A stretch of 64,000 bases of DNA from DATHZQ01 sp965216945 (GTDB lineage: Bacteria > Actinomycetota > Acidimicrobiia > Spongiisociales > UBA5794), in contig CBDCGU010000003.1 in the NCBI GenBank assembly GCA_965216945.1, forward strand, positions 3,782,001 through 3,846,000, written 5' to 3'. The translations under genes and the position numbers were made by a program. A model generated the notes under the pieces. That model saw nothing but the letters and a program-made list of their open reading frames with translations, ran no database searches and had not been told where the DNA came from. Below are positions 33,010 through 41,424 of the stretch, in pieces (the stretch's first letter is position 1; each line of letters opens with the position of its first letter).

Positions 33010-33513
33010 ATGCCCGTCACCGACGTCACCCATGACCTCAAAACACGCTCGCTCACCATCACCGCCGAGTTCGCTGCCCCGGTCGAGCGCATCTGGGCGA
33101 TCTATGCAGATCCCCGACAGCTCGAGCAGGTATTCGGACCACCCACGCATCCGGCGACGTTCGTCGACCACGACCTCACACCGGGCGGTCGAGCCCACTA
33201 CTACATGACCTCCCCCGACGGTGAGAAGTACTACGGCTGGTGGAGAATCACCGAGGTGGACGAACCCCACCGCTTTGCGTTCGAGGACGGATTCGCCACC
33301 GACGACTCCTTCGCTCCGCAGGAGGATCTGCCCGTGTCGAAGAGCGTGTACACATTCGAGCCGATCGATGGCGGCACCCGAGCCACCTTCGCCAGCAGCT
33401 ACGACACTGCCGAAGCCCTGCAGCAAGTGCTCGACATGGGTGTCATCGACGGCGCCTCGGCCGCCATCGACCAGATCGACGCACTGGTGGCTCGACGACC
33501 GGCCGTGTCGTGA
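33010..33513 (+). CDS. SRPBCC/AHSA1-family protein
   Basis: A 167-residue START-like protein: LTITAEFAAPVERIWAIYADPRQLEQVFG, DHDLTPGGRAHYYMTSPDGEKYYGWWRI and a C-terminal helix GASAAIDQIDALVARR. A ribosome site (CAGGAGTAG) lies 7 nt before ATG. Probable ligand binder co-expressed with and controlled by the ArsR gene. A short ORF (33527-33580, 17 aa) with GGAG follows and may be the cut-off start of a lost third gene. Confidence 0.9.
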   Translation: MPVTDVTHDLKTRSLTITAEFAAPVERIWAIYADPRQLEQVFGPPTHPATFVDHDLTPGGRAHYYMTSPDGEKYYGWWRITEVDEPHRFAFEDGFATDDSFAPQEDLPVSKSVYTFEPIDGGTRATFASSYDTAEALQQVLDMGVIDGASAAIDQIDALVARRPAVS

Positions 33514-33665
33514 GAGAGCAGGAGCGATGACCGCGATCTCCGCCTGGGACGTCTTCTCGACCTTCGCTCAGGAGTGTTGAGCGCGGCCCAGGATCCGGGG
33601 TCTTGAAGGGTGGGGCTGCGTGCCCTCCACGAGGGTCCGGTCCATTGTGATGACGCTGGGTGGGG

Positions 33666-34478
33666 CTACGTACCGGCGGAGCGGGATTCCTCGATGTTTC
33701 GCACGAAGGCGCGGATCTCGGCGTTACAGCGCTTGGGCGCCTGCATGTCCACCATGTGTCCCACCTCGGGGATGACCACGAGCCTGGAGTGCCCGATGGC
33801 TTTGTGGATGGGCTCCCAAACCCCACGTGGAGACCGCACGTCCAGCTCACCGTAGATCAGGAGTGTCGGGACGTCGACACGGGCGAGCGTGTCGCGGAGG
33901 TCAGCCTTGGCAAAGGCGTGAAGCGACGTTCTGGTCGCGTCGGGATGGAAGTCGGCGAGCATGGCGGCGAGCTCAACGGCCAGTTCTTCATCTGAGCCTT
34001 CGGGGAGAAGTGTCTCGATCAATGCTGGTGCCCACCGCATCGGGGGCAACTCGGCGTTGCGGCGCGTCAGCTCGAGTCGTGCCTCTACCTCGTCAGGGGG
34101 AAGGGATCCGCCCCAGCCGGCGTACGCGGACATCAGGATCAGCGACCTGACGACCTCTCTGCGCTGACGGAACAACTCGAGCGCCAGACCTCCGCCGAAG
34201 GAAAGCCCAGCCACGTGGGCAGGAGCGAGATCGAGGACTTCGATGAACTCGGCAAGCCAGTGGGCCCAGTCCGCCAGCCGGGCGGTGTCCGGAGGGTCGG
34301 ACGATTGCCCCGCTCCTGGTGCATCCCACGCAACCACCCGGAACTCGTCCGACAAGGCCTCGAGCTGCCGCCATGACTCTCGGCTGTCCAGTGGCCATCC
34401 ATGTAACAAGACGAGCGGCGGCCCGTCCCCCCTCTCTCGATACGCAATCCTCTGACCACCAACCGTCACGAACTCCAT
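33666..34478 (-). CDS. Alpha/beta hydrolase
   Basis: A 270-residue hydrolase of the 3-oxoadipate enol-lactonase-like group. It has GPPLVLLHGWPLDSRESW, VVAWDAPGAGQSSD, the elbow HVAGLSFGGGLALELF (Ser in GLSFG), LLIYGELDVRSPR (acid) and VIPEVGHMVDMQAPKR (His). The whole family layout is present and length is normal. No coupled gene. It starts 2 bp into the next divergent frame, so promoter regions overlap. Confidence 0.9.
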   Translation of the reverse strand: MEFVTVGGQRIAYRERGDGPPLVLLHGWPLDSRESWRQLEALSDEFRVVAWDAPGAGQSSDPPDTARLADWAHWLAEFIEVLDLAPAHVAGLSFGGGLALELFRQRREVVRSLILMSAYAGWGGSLPPDEVEARLELTRRNAELPPMRWAPALIETLLPEGSDEELAVELAAMLADFHPDATRTSLHAFAKADLRDTLARVDVPTLLIYGELDVRSPRGVWEPIHKAIGHSRLVVIPEVGHMVDMQAPKRCNAEIRAFVRNIEESRSAGT

Positions 34479-34602
34479 GTCCGAGACCTCTCAGCTCGAT
34501 CCGGGAGCAGTTGCTCCGTCCGCCGTGCCCGGAGCGCCGCCCGCCGACCACCCCACACTACGCCGACGCCTCTCCAGACAGCATTGTGTAGGCTCATCGG
34601 CA

Positions 34603-34836
34603 GTGTTCGACCTCGATCCCGATTCCCAGTTGCCCGGCACCCAGCTGGTCGATGAGCTGTGGCGCACAGGCCGCGTCGAGCTTTGGTGGGGCCATAGCAA
34701 CATCAGATATGTCGAGCTACGCGATCGCGTCACAGGTCAGCGTACATCCGGCAGGTCTTATCACAGCTGGGACATCGCGCTGAGGCAGGCAGCGTACAAG
34801 ATGCGCCGGCTGATGACCGAGGAGATCGACCAGTAG
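34603..34836 (+). CDS. Small hypothetical protein (77 aa)
   Basis: A 77-residue basic/acidic mixed protein with a central RVELWWGHSNIRYVELRD and a C-terminal helix SWDIALRQAAYKMRRLMTEE. GTG at 34603 is my preferred start because the 42 residues that an ATG at 34477 would add are Ala/Pro-rich without structure and overlap the divergent hydrolase. I do not recognise a family. Confidence that it is real is moderate. Confidence 0.5.
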   Translation: MFDLDPDSQLPGTQLVDELWRTGRVELWWGHSNIRYVELRDRVTGQRTSGRSYHSWDIALRQAAYKMRRLMTEEIDQ

Positions 34837-34918
34837 TTCTCCACCCGACACTCGGGCGAGATACCCCCAATCGGTGTACGCACCTGCGTCGTCCGGTGAC
34901 GGTCCGTGAGGGCCGCTC

Positions 34919-36277
34919 CTACTCCCCCACGACGTCAGCCTGCAACGCAGCGATCTGATCGGTGAGGAATCGCCGATCCCTGTCGGTTGCGGCGAGCGCG
35001 GCGGCACGTTCGAACGCCGCCCGTGCGGAATCGGCGTCGCCCAACTGGCGCAGCAATGTCCCCCGCGTGGCGTGCATCAGGTGATAGCCATCCAGTGCTT
35101 CGCCGATCTCACCAATGGCGGCGAGAGCCGCTGCCGGACCCTCGACCTCGCCGACGGCGATGGCACGATTGAGGGCGACCACCGCCGTGGGGGCGATGCC
35201 CATCAACTGGTCGTAGAGCGTCACGACCTGCGGCCAATCGGTGGCCTCGAACGTCTCAGCATCACAATGCACCGCTTGGATGGCAGCTTGGAGCTGGTAG
35301 GGCCCGGGTTCGTCGCGGCGGATACAGGCCCGAACGATGGCCTGCCCTTCCACGATCGCTTCCCGGTCCCATAGAGTCCGATCTTGATCGGCGAGGAGGA
35401 CGACGTGCCCCCCAACCCGGCGCGCCGCTATTCGTGACTCGCTGAGCAACATGAGCGCAAGCAAGCCAGCCACCTCCGCCTCGGCGGGCATCAACTCCGC
35501 CAGTGCACGGCCAAGCCGGATCGCCTCGCTCCGCAGCTCGGTGCGGCTGGGAGCGTCGGCGCCCGCGTTGTAGATCAGGTAGATCACGGCGAGTACCGAA
35601 CGCAGCCGGTGGGGAAGGTCGTCAGCTTCGGGCACCCGGTACGGGATCCTTGCCGCCTTGATCTTGTATTTGGCCCGGACGAGTCGCTTGGCCATCGCCT
35701 CCTCGGTGACCAGGAACGACCGGGCGACTTCATCCACCCCGAGGCCCCCGAGGAGACGCAAAGTCAGAGCCACCTGATGCTCCGTACGCAGGGCCGGGTG
35801 ACAGCATGTGAAGATCAGGCGCAGCCGGTCGTCGGGGACCGGGCCGTTCTCGCCGATACTTCCGAACTCGTCCTTGCGGGGCGCGGTCACCCCGTACCGC
35901 TCCTCCAATTCTCGCCCGCGCACGGACCTGCGCACGATGTCGATGGCGCGGCGCCTTGCCGTCGTGATGATCCAGCCTGCAGGATTCGCCGGCACTCCCT
36001 GGCCCGGCCACCGATTCGATGCAACGACGAAGGCGTCCTGGACCGCATCCTCTGCCAGCGTGATGTCGCCGAAGATACGAACCAGCGTTGCCACTGCCTG
36101 GCCGTACACCCGCCGGAACGTGCGCTCGATGTCGACTGCTCCGGTGCGGGGCGAAGCGACGTCGGACGACCGGGATCCCACGCTGCCATGCGCACCCGTG
36201 CTCGGGCCGGCGACGCCGCCCGCGGCTCGATGTCCGGCACCGGCCTGCCCACCTTCATTGCCGGATGAATCGTCCAT
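34919..36277 (-). CDS. ECF42-type RNA polymerase sigma factor
   Basis: A 452-residue ECF sigma factor. After a Gly/Ala-rich start, region 2 reads FRRVYGQAVATLVRIFGDITLAEDAVQDAFV with WPGQGVPANPAGWIITTARRRAIDIVRR, and region 4 follows with LTLRLLGGLGVDEVARSFLVTEEAMAKRLVRAK. The C-terminal ~200 residues form the long extension typical of the ECF42 group, with GRALAELMPAEAEVAGLLALM and ATRGTLLRQLGDADSARAAFERA (TPR-like). No anti-sigma factor is present; instead a DGPF-domain partner gene lies just upstream. The extension is known to be needed for activity in this group. Confidence 0.93.
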   Translation of the reverse strand: MDDSSGNEGGQAGAGHRAAGGVAGPSTGAHGSVGSRSSDVASPRTGAVDIERTFRRVYGQAVATLVRIFGDITLAEDAVQDAFVVASNRWPGQGVPANPAGWIITTARRRAIDIVRRSVRGRELEERYGVTAPRKDEFGSIGENGPVPDDRLRLIFTCCHPALRTEHQVALTLRLLGGLGVDEVARSFLVTEEAMAKRLVRAKYKIKAARIPYRVPEADDLPHRLRSVLAVIYLIYNAGADAPSRTELRSEAIRLGRALAELMPAEAEVAGLLALMLLSESRIAARRVGGHVVLLADQDRTLWDREAIVEGQAIVRACIRRDEPGPYQLQAAIQAVHCDAETFEATDWPQVVTLYDQLMGIAPTAVVALNRAIAVGEVEGPAAALAAIGEIGEALDGYHLMHATRGTLLRQLGDADSARAAFERAAALAATDRDRRFLTDQIAALQADVVGE

Positions 36278-36353
36278 AGCCAGGATTCTGCCCGAACACG
36301 CCGAGGAGCGACGTGTCTGGGTTGCCATCGAGAGCGCGCTCAGGCGTGCGACG

Positions 36354-36746
36354 TCACGCGCCGGGCATCTCGCCGATGTGGTCCGCCGCCCTGCCGGTCG
36401 CCCGGAACGGCCGCACCTCGATGGGGTGCCCGGTCGCCGCCGACACCTTTTCGCCCCACGCCAGCGCAGCGTCGAGATCGTCCGCATCGATGATGTAGAA
36501 GCCGGCTATGTGCTCCTTGGCCTCGGCAAACGGACCGTCGGTCAGGATGACGTCGTCGGCCGAGTCGACGACGGTCGCTGCATCGGGTCCATGAAGGGCG
36601 CCACCGAAGACGAAGGCGCCCGCCTCGTCCATCTCGGCCTCGAGGGCGATCACTCGCTGCATGAACGCCTGCATGTCCTCTTGTGTCGCCGGGGCCTGAG
36701 GCACCTGGCCCTCGACCACGAACGTCGACAGCAAGTAGTGGCTCAT
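36354..36746 (-). CDS. YCII-related (DGPF domain) partner of the ECF42 sigma factor
   Basis: A 130-residue ferredoxin-like YCII protein. The DGPF signature itself is present in ILTDGPFAEAKEHIAGFYIIDADDLDAALAWGEKV, and it opens with YLLSTFVVEGQVP. DGPF proteins are the conserved neighbours of ECF42 sigma factors and probable members of their regulon. It lies 76 bp upstream of the sigma gene on the same strand, so they are likely co-transcribed. Biochemical function unknown. Confidence 0.92.
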   Translation of the reverse strand: MSHYLLSTFVVEGQVPQAPATQEDMQAFMQRVIALEAEMDEAGAFVFGGALHGPDAATVVDSADDVILTDGPFAEAKEHIAGFYIIDADDLDAALAWGEKVSAATGHPIEVRPFRATGRAADHIGEMPGA

Positions 36747-36823
36747 TGCGTGCTCCTCATGTCGGTGCGGGCCGCTCCCGCGCTCACCCTACTTACGAAC
36801 GAGATCGCCACCTGAGGACACAT

Positions 36824-36844
36824 TTCGTCCCGAATCGGAACGAA
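36824..36844. promoter_or_regulatory. 21-bp near-perfect palindrome upstream of the DGPF-sigma operon
   Basis: TTCGTCCCGAATCGGAACGAA has 9 of 10 arm pairs complementary around a central A. It lies 78-98 bp before the DGPF ATG (minus strand) and 188 bp before the plus-strand hydrolase. There is no T-run, so an operator is a better reading than a terminator. The binding protein is unknown. Confidence 0.45.
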
Positions 36845-37031
36845 GTCTGTGTCAACCGGCCGCCAGCCGGTGCACTCGAATCCGCGGTGAGGCAGCGACT
36901 CACCGCATCGCTCACCTGACCCGGCGTCGCCCTCGCCGAAATCGGTATCTTCCGGAGGTCGGGCGAATCCTTTCTCACAGACATGGACCCGAGGCGTCAC
37001 GGGCCACCAACCGGCACAGAGGGGGCCGACC

Positions 37032-37844
37032 ATGAAGAAGCTTGCCGTCGTCGTGATCCACGGCATGGGCACACAGAAGAGGTCCTTTGCGGATGCCGCC
37101 ATCCGGGAGCTCGACACGAGGATCGCCGCAAACGGCGCGAACCCGGATCATGTTGCGTGGATCCCCATCTTCTGGGGCGACATCCTGGGACCCCGCGAGC
37201 AGCAATATCTCGAAGACGCCAAGGCGAGCGCCAAGCTCGACTACATGCCTCTGCGCCGGTTCGTCGTCTCCTCGCTGGGAGACGCTGCGGCCTACCAGTA
37301 CACGGAGGGCCCGAGCGACACGTACGCCGTGATCCACGACCGTATCCGCGGGCTCATCAGGCAGACCTTCATCAACGAGCTCCAGCAGAATGCGGTTCCG
37401 TTGGTCATGCTGGCTCACTCACTCGGTTCCCACATCGTGTCGAGCTACATCTGGGACACCCAACACGGCCTCGCAACAGGAGCCGGGAACGATGCCAGCC
37501 CGTTCGAGAAGATGGAGTGGCTGGCGGGCATGGTGACCTTCGGTTCCAACATCCCGCTGTTCACGTTTGCGTACCGAGAGGTCCTGGCGATCCGCTTCCC
37601 CGGCGGGGAGCTGCCGCCCGAGACCGCACAGAAGGCTCGGTGGCTCAACTACTACGACAAAGACGATGTGCTGGGTTACCCCCTCCGTCCGGTGAGCGAG
37701 AGCTACGCCGACGTGGTGGACGCCGACCACCAGATCAACGTCGGAGGACTCGTCAGGTCGGCCACTCCCCTGTCTCACGGGGCCTACTGGACGGACAACA
37801 ACTTCACCAAACCCGTCGCCGGGTTTCTCAGTTCCTTGTTGTAG
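37032..37844 (+). CDS. Alpha/beta-fold hydrolase-like hypothetical protein
   Basis: A 270-residue protein. It begins KLAVVVIHGMGTQKRSFADAA, a hydrolase oxyanion region, and has IPLVML-like strand then LAHSLGSHIVSSYIWD with the nucleophile Ser in HSLGS. A possible His lies near HGAYWTDN at the C-terminus. The long insert with WIPIFWGDILGPREQQYL is typical of a poorly characterised family of lipase-like proteins. GAC-CATG context without strong SD. No partner gene. Confidence 0.75.
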   Translation: MKKLAVVVIHGMGTQKRSFADAAIRELDTRIAANGANPDHVAWIPIFWGDILGPREQQYLEDAKASAKLDYMPLRRFVVSSLGDAAAYQYTEGPSDTYAVIHDRIRGLIRQTFINELQQNAVPLVMLAHSLGSHIVSSYIWDTQHGLATGAGNDASPFEKMEWLAGMVTFGSNIPLFTFAYREVLAIRFPGGELPPETAQKARWLNYYDKDDVLGYPLRPVSESYADVVDADHQINVGGLVRSATPLSHGAYWTDNNFTKPVAGFLSSLL

Positions 37845-37992
37845 CCGGCATGCGCCCGGGTGAAGGCCGCAGTCGGGTTGCCGCCCGCTCGGCACTGTCA
37901 GCCGGACCCGCCTCGACCCGACCCGCATGACCGGCTGGGTCCGGTACGGGTAGGTTGACGTCGATCTGCGGACCCTGCCCACAGGAGCGATC

Positions 37993-39243
37993 GTGACAGC
38001 AGCCGATTCCTTGCCCCCTGCCGCCCACACCGCCACCGGTCAGTTCGACCTGGCCTCACCCGATGATCAGCGGCGTGTCCGCAGCATCGCCGATGCCCTT
38101 CTCGACGCAAAGATGGCAGGGGCAGATCTCGGTGCGCTGCGGGGCGATGGCTCTCTGCCATTGGACCTCCGGCTGGCGAGCACCCTGGCCATCTCCAAAC
38201 GCGCAGCGCAAACCATCGACTGGCCCGGTCGGATCGCCGTCGTGTTTGCGATGTGGGGCGAGAGACGCCGGCTCCAACCCCGCTCCTCCGACAACCCGAC
38301 GGGTGAGGACGCCCTCCACGCCAAGCTCGACCAGCTGACGTGGCTCTTTGCGGGTACACCGGTCGACTGGCGGGTCTATCCCGTCGACGACGGCGATCCT
38401 GACGACAGCGCCTCCGTGGCCGAGCAACGAGCGGCGCTGCATGCGGCGGGCGATCGGGTCGAGGTTCTGCGGTTGGCCGAGGCCCTACCCACCGCTTCGG
38501 GCCCGCTACGTTGGCTCCCCGATGTCGATGCTTCACGAAAGGGGGGTGCGATCGTGCACGGCGCCGACGTGGCCCGGAAATCGGGTTGTGACGCCATCGT
38601 GATGACGGATGCGGACAACTCCGTGAACCTCGGCCAGCTGGGACTCCTGCTCGAACCGTTCGCAAGCGGCCGGGCAGATGTCGTCATTGGCGACCGAAAG
38701 CACCCCGATGCCGTTCTCGTGAAGGCGGAGGCTCGTTGGGGCCCCGGCATCGTCGTGCTGCGCCACATGCAACGGATGGTCGGCCGGGCTCTCTTCGGAC
38801 GGGGGATCCGCGACACGCAGGCCGCCTTCAAGCTGTACGGGCGCAACGCTCTCGATGACATCCTCGCCGCTCCTTCGACGTACGGCTTTGCGTTCGATTC
38901 GGACTGGCTCTATGCGACCGTGGCGGCGGGCCGGACGATCGATCGGGTTCCCTTTGCGTTCATCGACTCTTTCGAAGAGTCGGCTTCCATCACCCAGGGT
39001 CCGATGACCACATGGGAATCGCTGCTGCGGGGCCTGGTGGCTGCAGCACGAGCGCGAGGTGTCGATCACGACGAGGCGATGGCGGGCGTCATCGACGACC
39101 ATGCGGTTGCCGCCAAACTGGAGACCGTCGTGCAGACCGTTCCTCCCCAGCTCGCAGATGTGGCGGATGCCGACCTGGGCAATCCAGAGGTCATGTCGCC
39201 CGACGAACTACGCGAGTGGCTGGCTTCCCTACCCGCACGGTGA
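37993..39243 (+). CDS. Glycosyltransferase family 2-like protein
   Basis: A 416-residue GT-A-fold protein. The nucleotide-sugar site includes AIVMTDADNSVNLGQLGLLLE with a D-x-D motif (TDADN), then ADVVIGDRKHP, and DTQAAFKLYGRNALDDIL, a motif seen in dolichyl-phosphate-type GT2 enzymes. GTG at 37993 follows CAGGAGCGATC, a good ribosome site. The N-terminal ~100 residues are unusual for the family. No transmembrane helix is visible, so it acts in the cytoplasm or at the membrane surface. Acceptor unknown. Confidence 0.8.
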   Translation: MTAADSLPPAAHTATGQFDLASPDDQRRVRSIADALLDAKMAGADLGALRGDGSLPLDLRLASTLAISKRAAQTIDWPGRIAVVFAMWGERRRLQPRSSDNPTGEDALHAKLDQLTWLFAGTPVDWRVYPVDDGDPDDSASVAEQRAALHAAGDRVEVLRLAEALPTASGPLRWLPDVDASRKGGAIVHGADVARKSGCDAIVMTDADNSVNLGQLGLLLEPFASGRADVVIGDRKHPDAVLVKAEARWGPGIVVLRHMQRMVGRALFGRGIRDTQAAFKLYGRNALDDILAAPSTYGFAFDSDWLYATVAAGRTIDRVPFAFIDSFEESASITQGPMTTWESLLRGLVAAARARGVDHDEAMAGVIDDHAVAAKLETVVQTVPPQLADVADADLGNPEVMSPDELREWLASLPAR

Positions 39244-39278
39244 CCGATGCGGGCCCATAGCCCGCTTCATGAACGCGC

Positions 39279-39309
39279 TTGACTCTTCCCCAAGGGGAGA
39301 CCCGACCAT
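39279..39309 (+). promoter_or_regulatory. MerR-type promoter
   Basis: TTGACT (39279-39284), a 19-bp spacer holding the dyad TCCCC-AA-GGGGA (39287-39298), and GACCAT (39304-39309). The over-long spacer with a central dyad is how MerR activators are built, and the gene it serves is a MerR regulator, so autoregulation is likely. Confidence 0.55.
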
Positions 39310-39333
39310 GGGGTCGACAGGAGGTGCGATCAG

Positions 39334-40152
39334 GTGAATCTCGTTCCTATCGGCCGGTTCTCGAAGATGACGCGGCTGTCCGTGAAGGCGCTGCGTCTGT
39401 ACGCCGAGAACGGGCTGCTTCCCCCGGCTCATGTCGACCCTTCGTCCGGATACCGGTACTACGACCTTGCGCAAGCCAATCGGGCAGAGGCGGTGCGAAT
39501 CCTCCGCTCCGTGGACATGCCGCTGGACGAGATTCTCGAAGTGCTCGACGCCGATGATCCCGAGCTCGTCCACAAACGGTTGCTGGTGCACCGCGACCGG
39601 CTGATGGAGAGGCTCGAGGCGCAGGAGAGCATGCTGGCGTACCTCGAATCACTCATCCGACGAAAGGACGGCATCATGCCCTACGACGTGCAAGTGATGG
39701 AGGCCGAGCCGCAACTGGTAGCCGCCGTCAAGGTGCACACGAATCTCAGCCGCATCGGAGACGACATTGCGAAGGGCTTCGGATCCGTGGTCCGGGTTCT
39801 CGGCCAAGAAGGCATCTCTCCGTCCGGTGCGCCGCTGATCGTCTACCACGACGTGATCGACGAGGAGACCGACGGTGACATCGAGATCTGTGTCCCGACA
39901 GCGACGCAGATCGCCGGGGACTCAGACGTGTACGGACGCACGCTCGAAGGCGGGACCGTGGCGACGACCGTGCACCACGGCCCCTACCAGGAGATCGCTC
40001 CGGCCTACCACACGCTCACGGGATGGGTCTCTCAGCATGGTCATGCCATGGCCGGCCCGCCACGGGAGGTCTACCTCAACGACCCGCAGATGGTGCCTCC
40101 GGAGGAGCTCCTGACCCGGGTCGAGTTTCCCATCGACCCCGACACCGACTGA
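39334..40152 (+). CDS. MerR-family regulator with GyrI-like effector domain
   Basis: A 272-residue BmrR-like activator. Residues ~5-75 are a MerR HTH (PIGRFSKMTRLSVKALRLYAENGLLPP, SGYRYYDLAQANRAEAVRILRSVDMPLDEI), a dimerisation helix follows (HRDRLMERLEAQESMLAYLESLI), and residues ~125-272 form a GyrI-like effector domain (VVYHD-like IVYHDVIDEETDGDIEICVP, GTVATTVHHGPYQEIAPAYHTL, REVYLNDPQMVPPEELLTRVEFPI). Ligands of such domains are hydrophobic cations or drugs. GTG at 39334 has AGGAGGTG 7 nt upstream. Confidence 0.92.
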   Translation: MNLVPIGRFSKMTRLSVKALRLYAENGLLPPAHVDPSSGYRYYDLAQANRAEAVRILRSVDMPLDEILEVLDADDPELVHKRLLVHRDRLMERLEAQESMLAYLESLIRRKDGIMPYDVQVMEAEPQLVAAVKVHTNLSRIGDDIAKGFGSVVRVLGQEGISPSGAPLIVYHDVIDEETDGDIEICVPTATQIAGDSDVYGRTLEGGTVATTVHHGPYQEIAPAYHTLTGWVSQHGHAMAGPPREVYLNDPQMVPPEELLTRVEFPIDPDTD

Positions 40153-40159
40153 ACGGCGG

Positions 40160-40186
40160 GGCTCCCGGCGACAACCGGCGGGAGCC
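40160..40186 (+). terminator. Hairpin downstream of the merR gene
   Basis: GGCTCCCG (40160-40167) and CGGGAGCC (40179-40186) form a perfect 8-bp GC stem with an 11-nt loop, starting 8 bp after the merR stop. CTCTCC follows rather than a T-run, as is common for terminators in high-GC organisms. Confidence 0.55.
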
Positions 40187-40365
40187 TCTCCGCTCGACCT
40201 CCGGGGCCGTTCGTCCCCATGTACGCGACCACTCGCTGTCGTATGCTCGCCCCTTGGACACACTCCGATGAGCCGGCGCGACACCGCACCACCCCAGTCC
40301 TCTGGTGCCCCGTGTCATGACCTTGGCGATGCTCAGGGCGATGCCTGCCGCAAGCGGCGGAAGTC

Positions 40366-41418
40366 GTGAGTCGGGACGCCGGCACCGCCCGCACCCGGTC
40401 TGGGCTGCGACGGGCGCTGGGCGTCGTTGTCCCGCTGGCGATTGCCGCCGGGCTTCTCGTCGGCGTCCTTCCCGCCATCGCAGACTTCTCCGAAGTGTGG
40501 GGTTCGATCCGTGCGCTCGACCTCGGACAGATCGTGGCGCTGTTCTTGCTCGCTGCGTGGAACATCCTGACGTATCAGTTCGTCATCATGGCCGCCCTGC
40601 CGGGGCTGCCGCTGGCGCAAGCCTTCATGGTGGGCCAGATCTCGACTGCCGTCTCCAACACGGTTCCGGCGGGCAGTGCCGTGGGTATCGGCGTCACCTT
40701 CGCGTTGTTCTCGTCGTTCGGGTACTCCGCCGACACGATTGGCATCGCCGCCGCTCTCACCGGGTTGTGGAACACGTTCGTGAAGCTCGGCTTGCCCATC
40801 GTCGCATTGGCGATCCTGGCGTTCCGCGGCAACCCGAATGCGGCGATGCTGGGAGCGGCGGTCGCCGGACTCCTGGTGTTGGTTGCCGCCGTGGTTGCCC
40901 TGGTGCTCGTGGCGAGCAGCGAACGGCTGGCGCGCGCCGTCGGTACGCTGGCCCAGCGACTCGCATCGGCATGTGCCCGACCGGTTCGGCGGGGACCGTT
41001 CGACGGTTGGGACGAAGGTCTGGCCGGCTTTCGACTCAAGACCGCGGGGGTGCTTCAGCGTCGCTGGGCGTTGCTCACGGCAACCACGCTTCTCAGCCAC
41101 GCATCGCTGTTTGCGCTGTTGCTGTTGTCGCTGCGCTCGATGGGCGTTCCCGCCGATGTGGTGACCTGGGCGGAGGTCCTGGCGGCGTTTGCATTTGTCC
41201 GGCTCGTGACCGCATTCCCGGTCACACCGGGCGGCATCGGCTTGGTCGAAGTGGGTATGACCGGTGCCCTCGTCCTGGCAGGCGGCGCCGAATCCGCCGT
41301 CGTCGCCGGTGTTCTCGTCTATCGGGCGCTGTCGTATGCCATTCAGATTCCGGTCGGTGCCGTGTGCTGGATCATCTGGCGGATCATGGTTCGTCGCACG
41401 CACACAGTGCCTGCGTAG
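40366..41418 (+). CDS. UPF0104 / lysylphosphatidylglycerol synthase-like membrane protein
   Basis: A 350-residue protein with eight or more transmembrane helices. Features of the LPG synthase transmembrane (flippase-like) domain include QAFMVGQISTAVSNTVPAGS, followed by the conserved FVRLVTAFPVTPGGIGLVEVGMTG (P-G-G-x-G-x-x-E) near the C-terminus. No aminoacyl-transferase catalytic domain is attached, so it is likely a lipid flippase-type protein of unknown substrate. GTG at 40366 with GGCGGAAG before it. Confidence 0.9.
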   Translation: MSRDAGTARTRSGLRRALGVVVPLAIAAGLLVGVLPAIADFSEVWGSIRALDLGQIVALFLLAAWNILTYQFVIMAALPGLPLAQAFMVGQISTAVSNTVPAGSAVGIGVTFALFSSFGYSADTIGIAAALTGLWNTFVKLGLPIVALAILAFRGNPNAAMLGAAVAGLLVLVAAVVALVLVASSERLARAVGTLAQRLASACARPVRRGPFDGWDEGLAGFRLKTAGVLQRRWALLTATTLLSHASLFALLLLSLRSMGVPADVVTWAEVLAAFAFVRLVTAFPVTPGGIGLVEVGMTGALVLAGGAESAVVAGVLVYRALSYAIQIPVGAVCWIIWRIMVRRTHTVPA

Positions 41419-41424
41419 CGGCCG

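Noticed and set aside
33514..33665. Possible insertion-sequence remnant or third gene of the ArsR operon
   Set aside because: Only a 17-codon ORF with a ribosome site is visible; no transposase motif or inverted ends could be found.
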